NCBI GenBank assembly: GCA_022539475.1
Contig: VCMS01000360.1
Location: forward strand, 1-64,000
Origin: Gracilaria domingensis
Lineage: Eukaryota > Rhodophyta > Florideophyceae > Gracilariales > Gracilariaceae
Direction: 5' to 3'
DNA length: 64,000 nucleotides
Shown: one piece after another, positions 33,545-44,799 of the stretch
Position numbering within the stretch: position 1 is the stretch's first letter
Layout: every line of letters begins with the position of its first letter
Notes under the pieces: model-generated
Told to the model about the DNA's origin: nothing
Seen by the model: only the letters and a program-made list of their open reading frames with translations
Database searches by the model: none
Made by a program: the position numbers and the translations under genes

Positions 33545-33900
33545 CGACTACATTCTCCGTCTCCATTGGAGATGTATTTCTCTTGTATCACAACCGGGAA
33601 AGGATGTGAGAGAACATAAATATATCCCCAGTGGACGCTGAGAGGGAGGATGAACTACTCTACGTGCTATCATTGTTACCCATCTGGTGTCGAGTGGTGA
33701 CATATTCTCTTTTTGTCACAACCCACACAGGATGTGACGGAAGAAGATGCCCCCAGTCGAGACAGAGGGTCAGCTACTCTAAGTACAATCACTAGTCCCT
33801 AGCTTGCCTCCACTGGCAATATCTTCCTGTTTTGCTATAACTATCGAGTGAGGCTATGGTGGAAGAGAAAAATATCGCCGGTCGAGGCGAGGTGGGTGGG
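33545..33900. repeat. Three tandem, diverged hairpin units of about 120 bp
   Basis: Units begin near 33556, 33683 and 33802. Each has a left arm like CTCCACTGGCAATATCTTCC, a central TGTCACAAC...GGATGTGA inverted pair, and a right arm like GAAGAAGATGCCCCCAGTCG that complements the left. Units differ at many bases but keep the pairing, which suggests selection on structure or shared descent from one foldback. They follow the epimerase fragment directly and precede the coiled-coil gene. Confidence 0.7.
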
Positions 33901-34127
33901 GATTATGTGAGCGCGAAAGAGGAGACAGAGAGGTGGCGCTTAAATAGTGGAAGGTGCGGGGGTGTACAGTAGATGTTTTGCCGGGAAATGGGATGAGGGA
34001 AACAGGGACAATCATGGTGCTGGATATAGCCCGTGTGGTTGGACAGTGGGGGTGGACAGCACAGTTTAGCTCGATTGCACTGTATCGCAGCGGAAACTTC
34101 GATCCAACTACTACTTCTTTTTCTGAA

Positions 34128-35058
34128 GATGTCGAACGGATACGTGAAGGATGAGGAGCTGTGGGTGCTGTTGGAGGGGGAGGAGGTACCGCAGACGCCG
34201 TCACCAAAGCGGGAAGAGGACGTGATTACGGCGGCTGGTCGGATGTCGCAGAAGAAGGAAGTGGCCGATGAAGGAAAGAAGTGTGAGGCGAGGAGAGGGG
34301 ATGGTGATGAGGTGGAGAAGGGGGTAGAATTGGAGGTGGAGGGGGTCGCAATGGAGAGAAGGGGTGCGGTGCATCTGAGTCAGTTAGAGGTTGGAGACCA
34401 GATAGAGAGTGGGGGCGGAGAGGGTGACAGGGAGATGCGGTTTGTGGGGGAGATGAAGGCGAGGGTGGGGATGTTGGGGTTGGTGATGAAGGAGCAACTG
34501 GACGATGGAATTGTGGAGATTGTAACGGAAATGGGCGGTGTGGTGCTGAGTGGGGGTGGTAGTGGTGTTTCGGTTGAGGCGATTTCGAGCCTGCGGAATT
34601 CGTTGTCGGTATTGGGAGTGGAGATGAGAAATCATGTGTATGGGATAGTGGAGTGTGCGGGAAGGGAGGTTGGAGAGTTGCGGGAGGAGAATAGGGTTCT
34701 GAACGAGAGGTTGGACGTGCTGGAGAAGGAGGTGAAGGAGCTGTGCAAGAGGCAAAGATTGGTGGAAGAGGAGACGGTGAAAGGAGGTGTGGAGGGAAAG
34801 ACGGAGAAGGGAAGTGTGGGAAGGGTAGCGGTGCAGAAGGGGTCTCCTGTGACACCGAAGACAAAGGGTGGTCGGGTTGGGGATGGGAAGAGCCGTCTGA
34901 AGAAGAGGCGTAAGGAGATGAAGAAGGTGGTGGAGGAGGTGCCGCGGGAGGGAGTGGGAGCTCCGGTGGTGACTGGGTTTAGGAGTTCGGCGGAGGTAGC
35001 GCGGACTGCGAAGGGGATTCTGAGGGGACAGGAGGAGAGAAGGATGGGAGGGATTTGA
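34128..35058 (+). CDS. Unknown coiled-coil protein
   Basis: I chose ATG 34128 (MSNGYVKDEELW) over the longer reading from 34033 because the upstream part is hydrophobic and unlike the rest. The product is about 309 residues, very rich in Glu, Gly, Val, Arg and Lys, with G-rich codon use unlike its neighbours. Residues about 185-225 form a strong coiled coil (ELREENRVLNERLDVLEKEV). The C-terminal third is Lys/Arg-rich (SRLKKRRKEMKK) and could bind nucleic acid. No family is recognised. The end of the gene and its 3' flank (35040-35510) recur as an old copy at 9610-10190, so the gene probably belongs to a mobile or duplicated unit. A small nucleic-acid-binding protein of a non-LTR element is one possibility, but no reverse transcriptase is next to it. 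Confidence 0.5.
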
Positions 35059-35510
35059 AGCCGTTTTGGGGCGAGGCGGGTATACGAGAAGGGGGAGAGT
35101 TGTGCACCTGACTTCTACAAAATGAACGCGTGATGGGCGAGAAATGGGTAAATAGCGGGGGTGGTGTGGACTGGGAAGAAGTGATGGGATGATTGAGGTG
35201 GGATGAGTTGCGATTGGCATTGCAACATGGGAGAAAATGGAAACGCAAACTAGCACGAGTGCAGTTTTGAGAGAGGGTCGCGGAAAAGAGTGAATGGGAC
35301 CATGCGGCGAAGTAGAACCTCTACAAAAACTAGGGGACCCAAGAACTAAACTGCGCGAGATGGAATTTAATATTCCAGAATTTCTTGATTTTTTGAGTGC
35401 CAGCCTCTGCTACCCCCTCGCGCGCCCCAAATAGACCCAAAACTAGCTTAGTTTTCAAAGCGAACAGACTATATTCCACTTTGCAGAACACAGACGTTGG
35501 TCACACTGAA
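35040..35510. repeat. 3' flank of the coiled-coil gene, repeated at 9610-10190
   Basis: The stretch has no coding potential and aligns in the same orientation with 9610-10190, where it is more decayed. The match ends sharply near a common GCAGAA(A)CACAGACG. No poly(A) tail or terminal inverted repeat was recognised at the end, so the mode of duplication is unclear. Confidence 0.7.
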
Positions 35511-36580
35511 CGGGGCCGTAGATTAATGGGGCTACGGGAAAGGGAAGCTCTTTGACTTGGCTTTACTTGATTGGTTGGGAACCTCCGCACGGCGTGACGG
35601 GCGTGAGAGAGGTTCTGGGGCGATTCGTTACATAGAAGTAGAGGTTCTAGCGCTAATTATTGACATACTTCACAGCAGAGTTGCACGTCCTCTAAAAATT
35701 TTCTTCGTCACCCTCCCGTCACATGCTAGAGTGCAAAACGTTTGTCTGTTATGGTCTTCTATCACGGCAATTTCATGTTAAGATAACTATTTCAAAACTA
35801 CTAAATATTTCATAATTTGTATACATATGAAAGGTGCATATATTAAATCTGACGTATCTTTCATGGTGTTTTTCAGTCAGTTCTAAGGCGCAATGGGCCC
35901 TATCAGACATCACCATTTTTGATGGCTGTAAGAAATAGGTTGCTGAATCACTAGGGCCATCCAACAGTGTTGCAGAATGTTTGTGAGCCACAAACGCTAC
36001 CAAATTCAGTAGGGACTAGTCACACAGCACTCAAGTGCAATGTTCCAACTCTGGCAAACTGTATATAGCTGAGTCTAAACTATATCTTTCGCAGAATTCT
36101 CGTCAATCGTGCGTATACTCCCAATCTTCGCGCGTCTTGTCTCATGCAAACCAGCTCCCATATCATGAGGTCTAATCATGAAACTGTGAACAAGTCTGCA
36201 AAACAGGCAACTCCAGTCGAAAATTGCAGAACTCGTCTCCTCTGGACATCAGATCCCACTTTTCCTCTAGATAGTCCATTGTTCTCTGCAGAGTTTTTGC
36301 AAAAGAACACTTCTCAGTGTCTTCAACGACACTTTTCTGGACGTTGCCACGAACCCGGGGGACGTCTACATCAAATGAGGTAAGCGTCGTCTCACAGTTA
36401 CTCAATTGCTTTATGGAGGGGTAACTTTATATGCACTTCTAACGTTTGATAGATACTAACTATTGAACTCTATGCTCCAAGTTATGATAAAAATTACAAC
36501 AGGGTGCCATCAGTTTCCAAACAAGGTTCTACTTTAGGGTACTAGTTCGCCATTTCTGTTACATGCTGCTTCTTTCACAC
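35510..36580. other. No supportable gene
   Basis: Only short overlapping frames (74-79 codons), AT-rich sequence, no repeat or RNA gene recognised. Confidence 0.4.
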
Positions 36581-39190
36581 TTTGAACGTCACAGTCGAGC
36601 CTCTAGAAGAATTGCAGGGGGACGGTGATTTCGTAAGGACACACCGCTGCACGAGCGACGTCGACCAGTGCAGCGCCGATCTAGTTCGCGAATTAAAAAT
36701 TGAGCGTACACAAGAGCGCAAAGGTGGTGCCGCAGATTTCTCATCCATCGTCTATGCACCCGCTAACGCCCGCGGCCTTCCAGACTGTCATTCTTCGCAC
36801 TACTCCTCACATTGCGTGCTTTCTTAGAGGCCCCTTCCAAATTCCGTCCTACTTTTGACCCACCCACGACTTATAGCGCCGCGTCGCACTGCCTGCACCG
36901 GGTGTCGGTGCGTTGCGCCGCTCGCTTTCGTCCTCGACGCACAGCAATAACCACCTTTACAATGTCCACCGACTATCATCGCCTTCTAAAACCTTTCCTC
37001 TTCGTCTAAGGAGCGCAGAGGCGGTGCTGACGATACGAAAGAAGCGGCCGTGGTTTAGACGCGATTAGCGGCGCTCGGACAGCATAGCGACGGCAAACTG
37101 CATGACGATGTCGACGATGGGGCCAGCCAGCCAGGTGTGCAATTCAAAGCGGTTGCTGAGCTGCGAGCGATAACAGTTGACGCGTTGAGATTCTCAACTT
37201 GAGAAGCTCTGCGGCGGCGGGGGCGGCGGCGTCGGCGGCTTGCGATCCAAGGCGTCTGTGCCCATCGTTGGCAGGAATGGCGGACGAGGAGGACCGCGGG
37301 AGCTGCGCGAGTATTTTAAAGGTATTAAATTAAAACTTATCGCAGCTCCCGAGCACGTGCTCGCACTTAGGCTTAAGCGGCAGCAGCAGCAGTGGGCGCG
37401 CGGTGCGCCGCGGGCGCCGGGCAGCCCGCTTGGTGCTTGGTAGCTTTGCGTTGGAGGTTGCGGAGCCGTCTGCACACACGATACAACCAGTGCAGTCGAT
37501 GCGCTTGTCGCCGGAAGAGCTGCACAGCATACGCGACGAGATGGCGAACTCGCTTCGGAGGTTACGCAGCCATCTGAGCATACCACGGCGAACAAGTTGC
37601 GTGACGAGCGTAATACAAGAGCGGGTAATAGCGCCTTGATGGCGCTGAGCAGCCTCGCGGACAAACGTACCCCTGAGCCGAGGCGATCGCGCAGCCATAG
37701 CAGTGCGGACAGCTTGTGTGACACCATTACTACCACCACCACCACCACCAGCACCGACGGCAACAGCAACGACGCTATATCACGCGCCGTCAACGAAAGC
37801 CTCCAGGTGAGCAAATAGAGCCGCGCGAAGATCTGAGCGCGATTCGGCCTGCGCCCCAGCTGTGAATGGTTGCGTGAGCGCAATGAGTTCAGTCCAGGTT
37901 AGAAGTAAGTCGCTTTGAAGACGAGCCGGACGTAACAAGTGGCTGCGGCTATCATCTTCGTAGCTGTGGCATTCCTTGCCACTTTTCTGTTTCTTACTGC
38001 ACACGGCTTGAATATGCCACTTTGGGTGCGCCAATCGGTATTGTGCTCGTTTGCCATTTGAGCGATGAGGTAGCCGATTTGTATCAATAAGATGTGCTCA
38101 CATTGCTCAGTTGAGATTTGCGGCTTTCGCGCGTTGGTCTTTGGCTTGCAACCAATGGAAGAACACTGAAGAATGTCAAGTGGAAGATATTAGCCAGACT
38201 CCTTCTGACAAACTCGAATGCTTTGGAGAAGCTGAGGGAGTGATATGGACATTGGATTATCATGGAGAATGGGGTTGTAAATGTTGGCATCGATACGGCC
38301 AGATTTTGGTCGCACATGTTCGATGTCGGTCTCGTGTGCTCTTTATATGAGGGACTTATCTCGAAATGTCTTTGTTTTTCAGAGAGATGTGTGAACTCCG
38401 AATGCCCGCGGATGGTTGCGGCGTGTTGCTCACGCTCGTTGTGCCGACGATATTGTCGCAAAAGTGTGATTTGCGAGTTTCTGTTACAACGGCGGCAGAT
38501 GAGGCGTTACACGCGCCGTCATGGTGAGCAGTTTCAGGTGGATCCGTTGCGCCACGGGCACCAACCTGAACAGCCGCTTCGGACTCCGGAGAAAGCGCAT
38601 GAACCGCCGCATCGTGCGGATGTGGAGACGGGGAAGATGTGGTGAAGACGGAGAGATACAGGAGGAATGGCCTTCATACAGAACTTCTGCAGCAGAAGCA
38701 ATCACACCGAGGCAACGTGAGTGGAGATGAGCACCAAGTGGCAACATGGCAAAGCCTTTGTCAAGCGATATCAGATATTCGTCACTTTGGTTTGTCCTCA
38801 TGATGAAGAACGACAGATCGTTAGCCCCAGTTTGGAGCTCACCGCGCCATTGGCGAGCCCCCGTCGCCCTGGCAACTCCCCGACCGTCAACGCGCCCAGT
38901 GACCACCCCGCCGCCAACCGCCCCCCAACGGTTACAGTATCTATCTCTACAGCTCCGCTCGCCACCTGCCAACGTCCTCCTCCTGCGCCACAGTCACTCA
39001 CCATGACTGCGCACACCTTCGCCAATTCCACCCTCATCTTGCGAACCGCGCCTGCCCGTCATATCGAGCCTCGGCGAGCGCGCCCGCTCAACATGCGCAT
39101 GGAACCCGGTGACGAAGCCGAAGATGAGGCGCCGTCCGGCGTCTCCGTCCCGCAACCATTACCGATCGCGGTATTTCTCAATGCTTGAAA
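36580..39190 (+). other. GC-rich, gene-like stretch, unresolved
   Basis: Composition shifts to GC-rich. Several plus frames have protein-like stretches: 36582-36827, 37240-37443, 37403-37639 (with RLSPEELHSIRDEMANSLRRLR), 37597-37818 (Ser/Arg-rich with a Thr run encoded by a short ACC repeat at about 37731-37750) and 38721-39188 (Pro/Thr-rich, then acidic). A minus frame at 37194-37883 (229 codons) overlaps them and includes a hydrophobic Val run. I cannot tell which strand is real. I recognise no family. One or two broken host or transposon genes are likely. Confidence 0.3.
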
Positions 39191-39384
39191 GAAGCATCTC
39201 GCGTCGCTGGTCGAAGCTACGTGTCAACGTCATTGCGAAGCTGCGTTGCGATTGAAACGTCAAACTGTTTCACCTTTTATCGCGAGGCTTTTCGCTGGTC
39301 TTGCTGGTTGCTTCAAGAATGAGCCATGGCCAGGCCAATATCCAACCGCCCCAGCCCCAATGTGCTAATCAAAGAGCGAGCGCA

Positions 39385-41004
39385 TTACGGTAGTCTCCGG
39401 TAAACCCTCGCTGTCTTCCTGAACATGCTCCCAGTCAAGTAGCTGGTCTTCGTTGCTTCCCCTTCATCTTCTACTTCTACGTTTGCGTCTACATCGAAGT
39501 ACGATATTAAGTTTCTCAAACCACCATCAGAGGCGATATCGCTTGCCGTCATAGCATTCAATGCTGCACTTGTCTTTGTAATCGAAGAATTTCTGCGCCT
39601 CGTTCGCGAGGTCAAAGGTCGATTGAAGGCACAAAACATCATCTTTTCTACCTTCATCGGATGAAGCCGATTACGTGTTGGAGTACGAATGCGACCTTGA
39701 AGAGATGTAAATGTAACATACCTTCCGAACTTGCGAAGCGAGTAGGTGCCATTTTCACATGTAGTACGGCGGTGCGCAGTGGTCGCACTCTATTGTACTC
39801 ATCCATTTCGCGGTTCGTTGTCGTGTACCCCTGATTACGTAACTCGCAGTTATATTGCTTCTTTAACTGCTTGAACCTAAAGTAAAGCTTCGAGTGCTTC
39901 CTCAAATCGTTAATAATTCCGGATACAGTGTTCAATATATCTTTCACCCACTGTAGCTCCCCAACGTCCTGCATCAGCAGATTTGCAAGATGCGTTTGAT
40001 CGGGACTGGAAAAGATGTGGTTGTATTTCGCCGCAATCTGCTCCTTCGCCTTAATGAAGGCACTGGCATTGTCGCTCACCACAGCGCACACACGCTTTAT
40101 ATCACCAAACTCCGCGAACACGGATTCTACCGTGTTAGCATACAATTTAGCATCACAAGTTGTAGCACCAGTGTAGATAGACCGCAAAAAAACGTTTTTC
40201 TCCACTTGTCTACTCCTGTTATAGTGAGCAACACGTTAATTACATTCTCGGAACTCGAATCCGTCCACCCACGAAAAATTAAGGTGCCGAAGGTCTGCTT
40301 CAGTGAAGACGATAAAGCAGATTTCACCTGTACCAGGCGCTCATCATACATTGCCTGAATGTTCTTACCTGCCATTCTAGCTATGCTAGGAACAACGCCT
40401 TCAAATGCTGGATCCAAAAGCCGCACAAGTTAGCGCAATTCGCACTCTCCTTCCTTCGCGCTTAAATAGTAAATGGGAGCATGTGATGGAAGATTAAACG
40501 AGTCAGTATGTTCTTAAACGGTGTTTTCTTCTCTTTTGAAGTTTCCGCATCAGCTTGAACTGTTGGCTTCTCTCCAAAGTTTCTGGCATCACGCTGTGAG
40601 TGAATTCCGTATCTTAGAGACTTGTGAGGTTGATCACTCGACATTGAGGCCCTTTCGCGTTTGACAGGCGTGACCGGCAGGCCATACCACTGGGATGGAC
40701 TTCCTAGTTGCTCATATGCGCGTAGTAAAGAAGAAGTTTTCAGCAGCCGAAAAAGGGTTAGGGGAGAGGTGAAGGAACATTTCAAAAGATGTTGTCCAAG
40801 TTGGGTAGCGTTAGACGTTACCGCTTTAGTCTGCCATTGGCACTCATTGCACGTTGTGTACAGGTTTTCATCTCCTGAGTGCTCATTTTTTGCGGGCTGT
40901 AGTGAAAAACATTGGAAAAACCACCAACTGCTTTTTCGTCCTACTCTTTGGGAGCTAAAACTCGCTCGAGATGCGTGGTGTGCCGTTTCTTCCGGAATTG
41001 ACAT
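39385..41004 (-). pseudogene. hAT-type transposase, frame broken
   Basis: From ATG 41004 to 40462 the minus frame encodes a BED-type zinc finger: an SSWWFFQCF aromatic block, then CNEC, then LGQHLLKC (C-x2-C...H-x4-C), followed by a charged linker. The frame 40426-40127 carries GWTDSSSENVINVLLTI, matching the start of the DUF659/hAT core (family DGWTxxxxxxxxNxL, first catalytic Asp region; here Gly-Trp-Thr-Asp). 40205-39654 continues the core with VCAVVSDNASAFIKA (family VVTDNAxNxxKA) and THLANLLMQDV (family AHxLNLxxxD). 39657-39385 is an acidic tail, and the C-terminal hATC dimerisation block was not found. There is a stop near 40460-40430 and a frame change near 40130-40200. No 8-bp target duplication or terminal repeat was identified. 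A dead cut-and-paste transposon. Confidence 0.8.
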
Positions 41005-41365
41005 CGTATTACAAAGCACATACGTCAATCATTCTGAGAAAAGTGCAGGCCGTGCTGAAAACGGGGCAGGTAGAACAATCGTGGAGCTGCAGAACGGAAG
41101 TCACAACGAGAAAACGCGGATCAAACACGCTGTGCGGTGGAGAACGGACAGAATCGAGAATGGAACGACGGGCCATTCGAGCGTATTAAACAGAAAAAAG
41201 GGTTTCTGTTCAGATTATATTCTGGCGGGGCGTCAAAAGGTACGCACAAAGAGGAGCGTTGAATTGAACGCCACTGACCGGGCAAGCCACTGAGTCCTTG
41301 AAGGCCGCTTTGACTGCTGGCAACAAGACGTACTCCCTGTCGCAGAGTCTGCACGTTTCGCTGTA

Positions 41366-41425
41366 GTCTACAGCTGCTACTTCCTACAGGCTGTAGGAAC
41401 TTCCTACAACTAGGAAGTAAGCAGC
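41366..41425. repeat. Nested hairpins beside the hAT and DIRS elements
   Basis: An outer pair (GCTGCTACTTCCT near 41370 and AGGAAGTAAGCAGC near 41412, one bulged base) encloses an inner perfect hairpin, TCCTACAG-G-CTGTAGGA. The shape is cruciform-like. It may be an end structure of the neighbouring DIRS-like element or a separate foldback. Confidence 0.65.
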
Positions 41426-41593
41426 TCCTGCATATTCAACTGAATGGGTTGAAGTACTATTGACACGTTCAATATTTCTTCCGTGTTGCACGTGTGGTCA
41501 CTCGCAGTCCGGTAGGCATGAAGTGACATGGCTGGTTCAAGAGCTTTGTGCGGGGCCTGAAGATCAAATATTACGTTTACTCAACTGTTGATT

Positions 41594-44535
41594 CTAAAGA
41601 CATCTGCAAGAAGTACTGCTTAGAAGGACAATAAACGTTTCCATTACAAGATAGCGAGAAAGAAAGACATTTTGATACGTAGGGCGTAACACGGGGATGG
41701 GTGGGACGAGAAATAGACATGCCACGGTGAGTTGTGCAGCTCGGCGATGAGATCGCCTTAAATAATCACAGCTCATCGGGACGGTCGGCATTATGATTGC
41801 ACAAATCATATGCTCACTGCCTCTCGTAAGATCTTCAATTCTATACACCAGTGTACAGTTACGTGAAGTTCCAAAATAACCTGGAGATGGGCTATGCGCT
41901 GTGACGCATATGCCCAAACAACCAATGAGAGGCGAGGGTGACTGAAATTCGCGAATCAAAATATACTGCAAACATGTTCTCCGCGCTCCAGTCCATTCGC
42001 TGCATGATCCATATGCGAGAGAAATGAAGGCATAGCAGCTCATTAAACCCACCAATTCGCGGCTATGGGAGCCATAATAGCACCAGGGGGTGCCTGTATG
42101 CCAATTCTTCGTAAGACGGTATCCACAGCCAGCGAAAGCGACATCGGTGAGAGCTCCCATTGCAAAAATCGTTCCGCGAGTGGCCTGATATGAGACCATT
42201 TGCGCAGGAGCGCCAACGGCGACGTAGTTGCATCCCATACTGGTGAGTTAGGCAGACGGAGAAGCATTGGTCTCCTCCATATGGCTGCGACACTGTTCTT
42301 TCGACGAACAAAGTGCACTACCACAGAGTCTTCGTGCCAGGTAATATCGCTTGGTTTAACCGCCTCTAATGAAACCGAGCGCACCTGGAAAACGAAGGCG
42401 AATACGACCATCGTGCAAGCCAAGGTATCCTTATCGTCCATTGAGCACAAGCCGTATTCCAAAACACGCGTCATCAGTTCCGCTGACATACCTATGCGAG
42501 TTGATCCATCAGATGCCATTGCTGGTCACGCTTTGCGTATGCGGTTATCAAAGCGCGGACAAGAGGTGTGGCAGTAGGTGACGGCATGTGATGTAATGTG
42601 TGATACTTTGACACTGCAGAGATGTACTGGGCAAGGAGGAGGCTCCGATTCGGCCTTCTAGCGAGAGATAGCCAATATAGGCCAGAAGATCTCCCTCATT
42701 GGCCGGCAAGGAACAGCGATCTTCCTCGTCACAGAAGCGCAACCATCGTGATAATTGCGAGGCCCGGTTCTTCCACGTGGACTCCGACCAACTAAACGAA
42801 GCGAGCAACCGTGCAGCCTCCTCAGCACCACCAGTCGACAGGCCAGCACCCGACGTGCGAGCACTGTTGCCGTGATCCCAGATTTCCAGGCGTCAGTTAT
42901 TCCTTGATGGCGAGAACGAGACCCCACCCGGGATTCGAATGTACGCCGGGGGTGGACACAGAACGTGTTGGGCTTCCTTGGCGTTTAGGTAGACTATCCG
43001 GGAGCTCCATCCGACCAAGCGCCCGAACCATGCTTGCGCGGCCAGTTCGGCGCGATCAGAACTTTTTGGCATGCTCGCTTCCACCTTCCGCACCACCAGC
43101 GTAGTAGGTCGAACGTGGGGACCACAATCTCGCCCGACCGTCTGACCAGGACGGTGCAGTTGTTCCGTGATGTACTTGGCGGGCTTGGTACGGCTCTTTC
43201 AGCGGCCGCAGGCGAAACGCTACCTCGTCGAGACCGTACTCGTGACGGAGCGATGCAATGAATTCGTCCGTAGCTCTGATACCTCGCGGGTCCCATGTTC
43301 GAGATAAGCGATCTGCGAAGAGATTGACCGCTGTCGGTATCCACCGGGACTCTAATCGCACTCCCAAAATCTGGAGCAGGATGCGGAGCTTACGAAGCTC
43401 TGCCATCATCGCTGGGGAGGCCGCCACCATGGAATTGATAACTGACACTACCGCCTGGTTGTCCTCCTGAAGTAAAATCCTTCGTACTTCCGGGTTCGAC
43501 ACGTACACGGCGAAGTGCCGCTGCAGCAGTATACGGACCGCCCGAAGCTCCCGGACCGTGATCGACTGCGCTCGATCCTCTGCGGTCCAGAAACCTTGAC
43601 CCTCCCACAAACCCGGCGAACCAGGGCCATGTTGTGACCGAGGTTCCACCACAGCCTATGTCGGCTGCATCCGCGTGAATACACAAGTCTTGGGCACTCG
43701 TGCATGTCTCTGCCTTCCCCACGGGTTAGCTCTCGCCAATACCGTAAGTCGCGGAGCGACTGACGCGAGAGGCGTGTGCGGGGCACCTTCCGTTCTTTTG
43801 CCATTGCTGCCGCACGTTGACGCATCCTCGCCACCTACCGACGCTGGCTGGGCTGATATGCGTCTGCCGCAAGCCATATCGGAATAGATTGACCGCGTGT
43901 AAAACCGTGCGAGCGGTAGCGCCAGCGATAGCGCCACACACACACCGCAGAAGCTTCGCAACAACGCTGTTGACACGAGCCTCCTGTTCCGCCGGGCCAG
44001 TAGCAAGATTTTCTTGGCCATGGCCTGCACGCGACTGACTTTGACGTCTGTGACGTAGATCTTCATACGCTGTGTGTCGATGCGCATACCGAGATGATCT
44101 ACAATGGCCGAGCCAGGCCAGCTACCCTTTGTGGGATGTCGCACGATTCCAAGCCGCTTGAAAAGGGCAGAAAGAGCCTTTTGAGCATCTGTGCAGTCGG
44201 CCGAGGAGGATGGTCTGGACGCTGGAGAAGGCGCAAGGAGAAAGTGGTCGATATACGGCAGGACGCGATAACCAAGCACACTGCGAATATGCTGCACCAT
44301 AACGCGCATCATTTTCGTGAACCACAAAGCTGAACGGCCCCAGCCGAAGGGCAAGGCGATGCAGCGATAGTATACCCCGGCGTAACGGAACAAAAAGTAG
44401 TCTCGAACGTTTGGATGCAGGTGCATATGACGATAACCTCCTTTCACATCCCAAGACATGAGCACGTCGTTCTTCTGTAGCTCGAACGCGAACGACGGCA
44501 ACGTTTCCATGCGAACCGTTCCTTTTGTAGTGCAA
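41594..44535 (-). mobile_element. DIRS-like tyrosine-recombinase retrotransposon
   Basis: On the minus strand the order is reverse transcriptase (about 44510-43850), RNase H (about 43720-43250) and tyrosine recombinase (about 42810-42040, perhaps to 41600). The RT shows SWDVKGGYRHMHLHP, LPFGW and a VLPYIDHFL block (the YxDD position). The RNase H shows HADAADIG and EDNQAVVSVIN. The recombinase has a helical N-terminal domain (NRASQLSRWLRFC) and a catalytic half around 42500-42050. RT/RNase H followed by a tyrosine recombinase, with no DDE integrase, defines the DIRS order. The element is broken, with several breaks, and moderately old. Its inverted or split terminal repeats were not recognised. 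Confidence 0.8.
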
Positions 44536-44766
44536 CGCTCATCTATGAGTATTCTGACTGGACTTAGTCATATTTCCCGTTTACGGGTTTGCCTGGTACA
44601 CACCAGTATATGACTAGTAGTTACTAGTGGTTGCCATTGGATGGTTCGGACACGTGGGACACGGTGGAGCTGATCGGAGGTTGGCCACTACACGTGGGCG
44701 GTTGCCACAATTAGTGGGAAGTTTAGTTAATATTATTTATTAATTTTAGTGAGAACACTACTTAGT

Positions 44767-44792
44767 GCGACGGCGTCGCCGCCGTCGCACCA
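44767..44792. repeat. Perfect 11-bp GC-rich hairpin
   Basis: GTGCGACGGCG, a TCGC loop and CGCCGTCGCAC. It lies between the DIRS-like element and the inverted LTR arm of chromovirus A, in otherwise AT-rich sequence (about 44690-44760). Confidence 0.8.
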
Positions 44793-44799
44793 GTAAAGT

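Noticed and set aside
34226-35256. Long minus-strand frames (212 and 290 codons) over the coiled-coil gene
   Set aside because: They are Ser/Pro/His-rich complements of a purine-rich coding strand; the plus frame has a coherent coiled coil and a better start.
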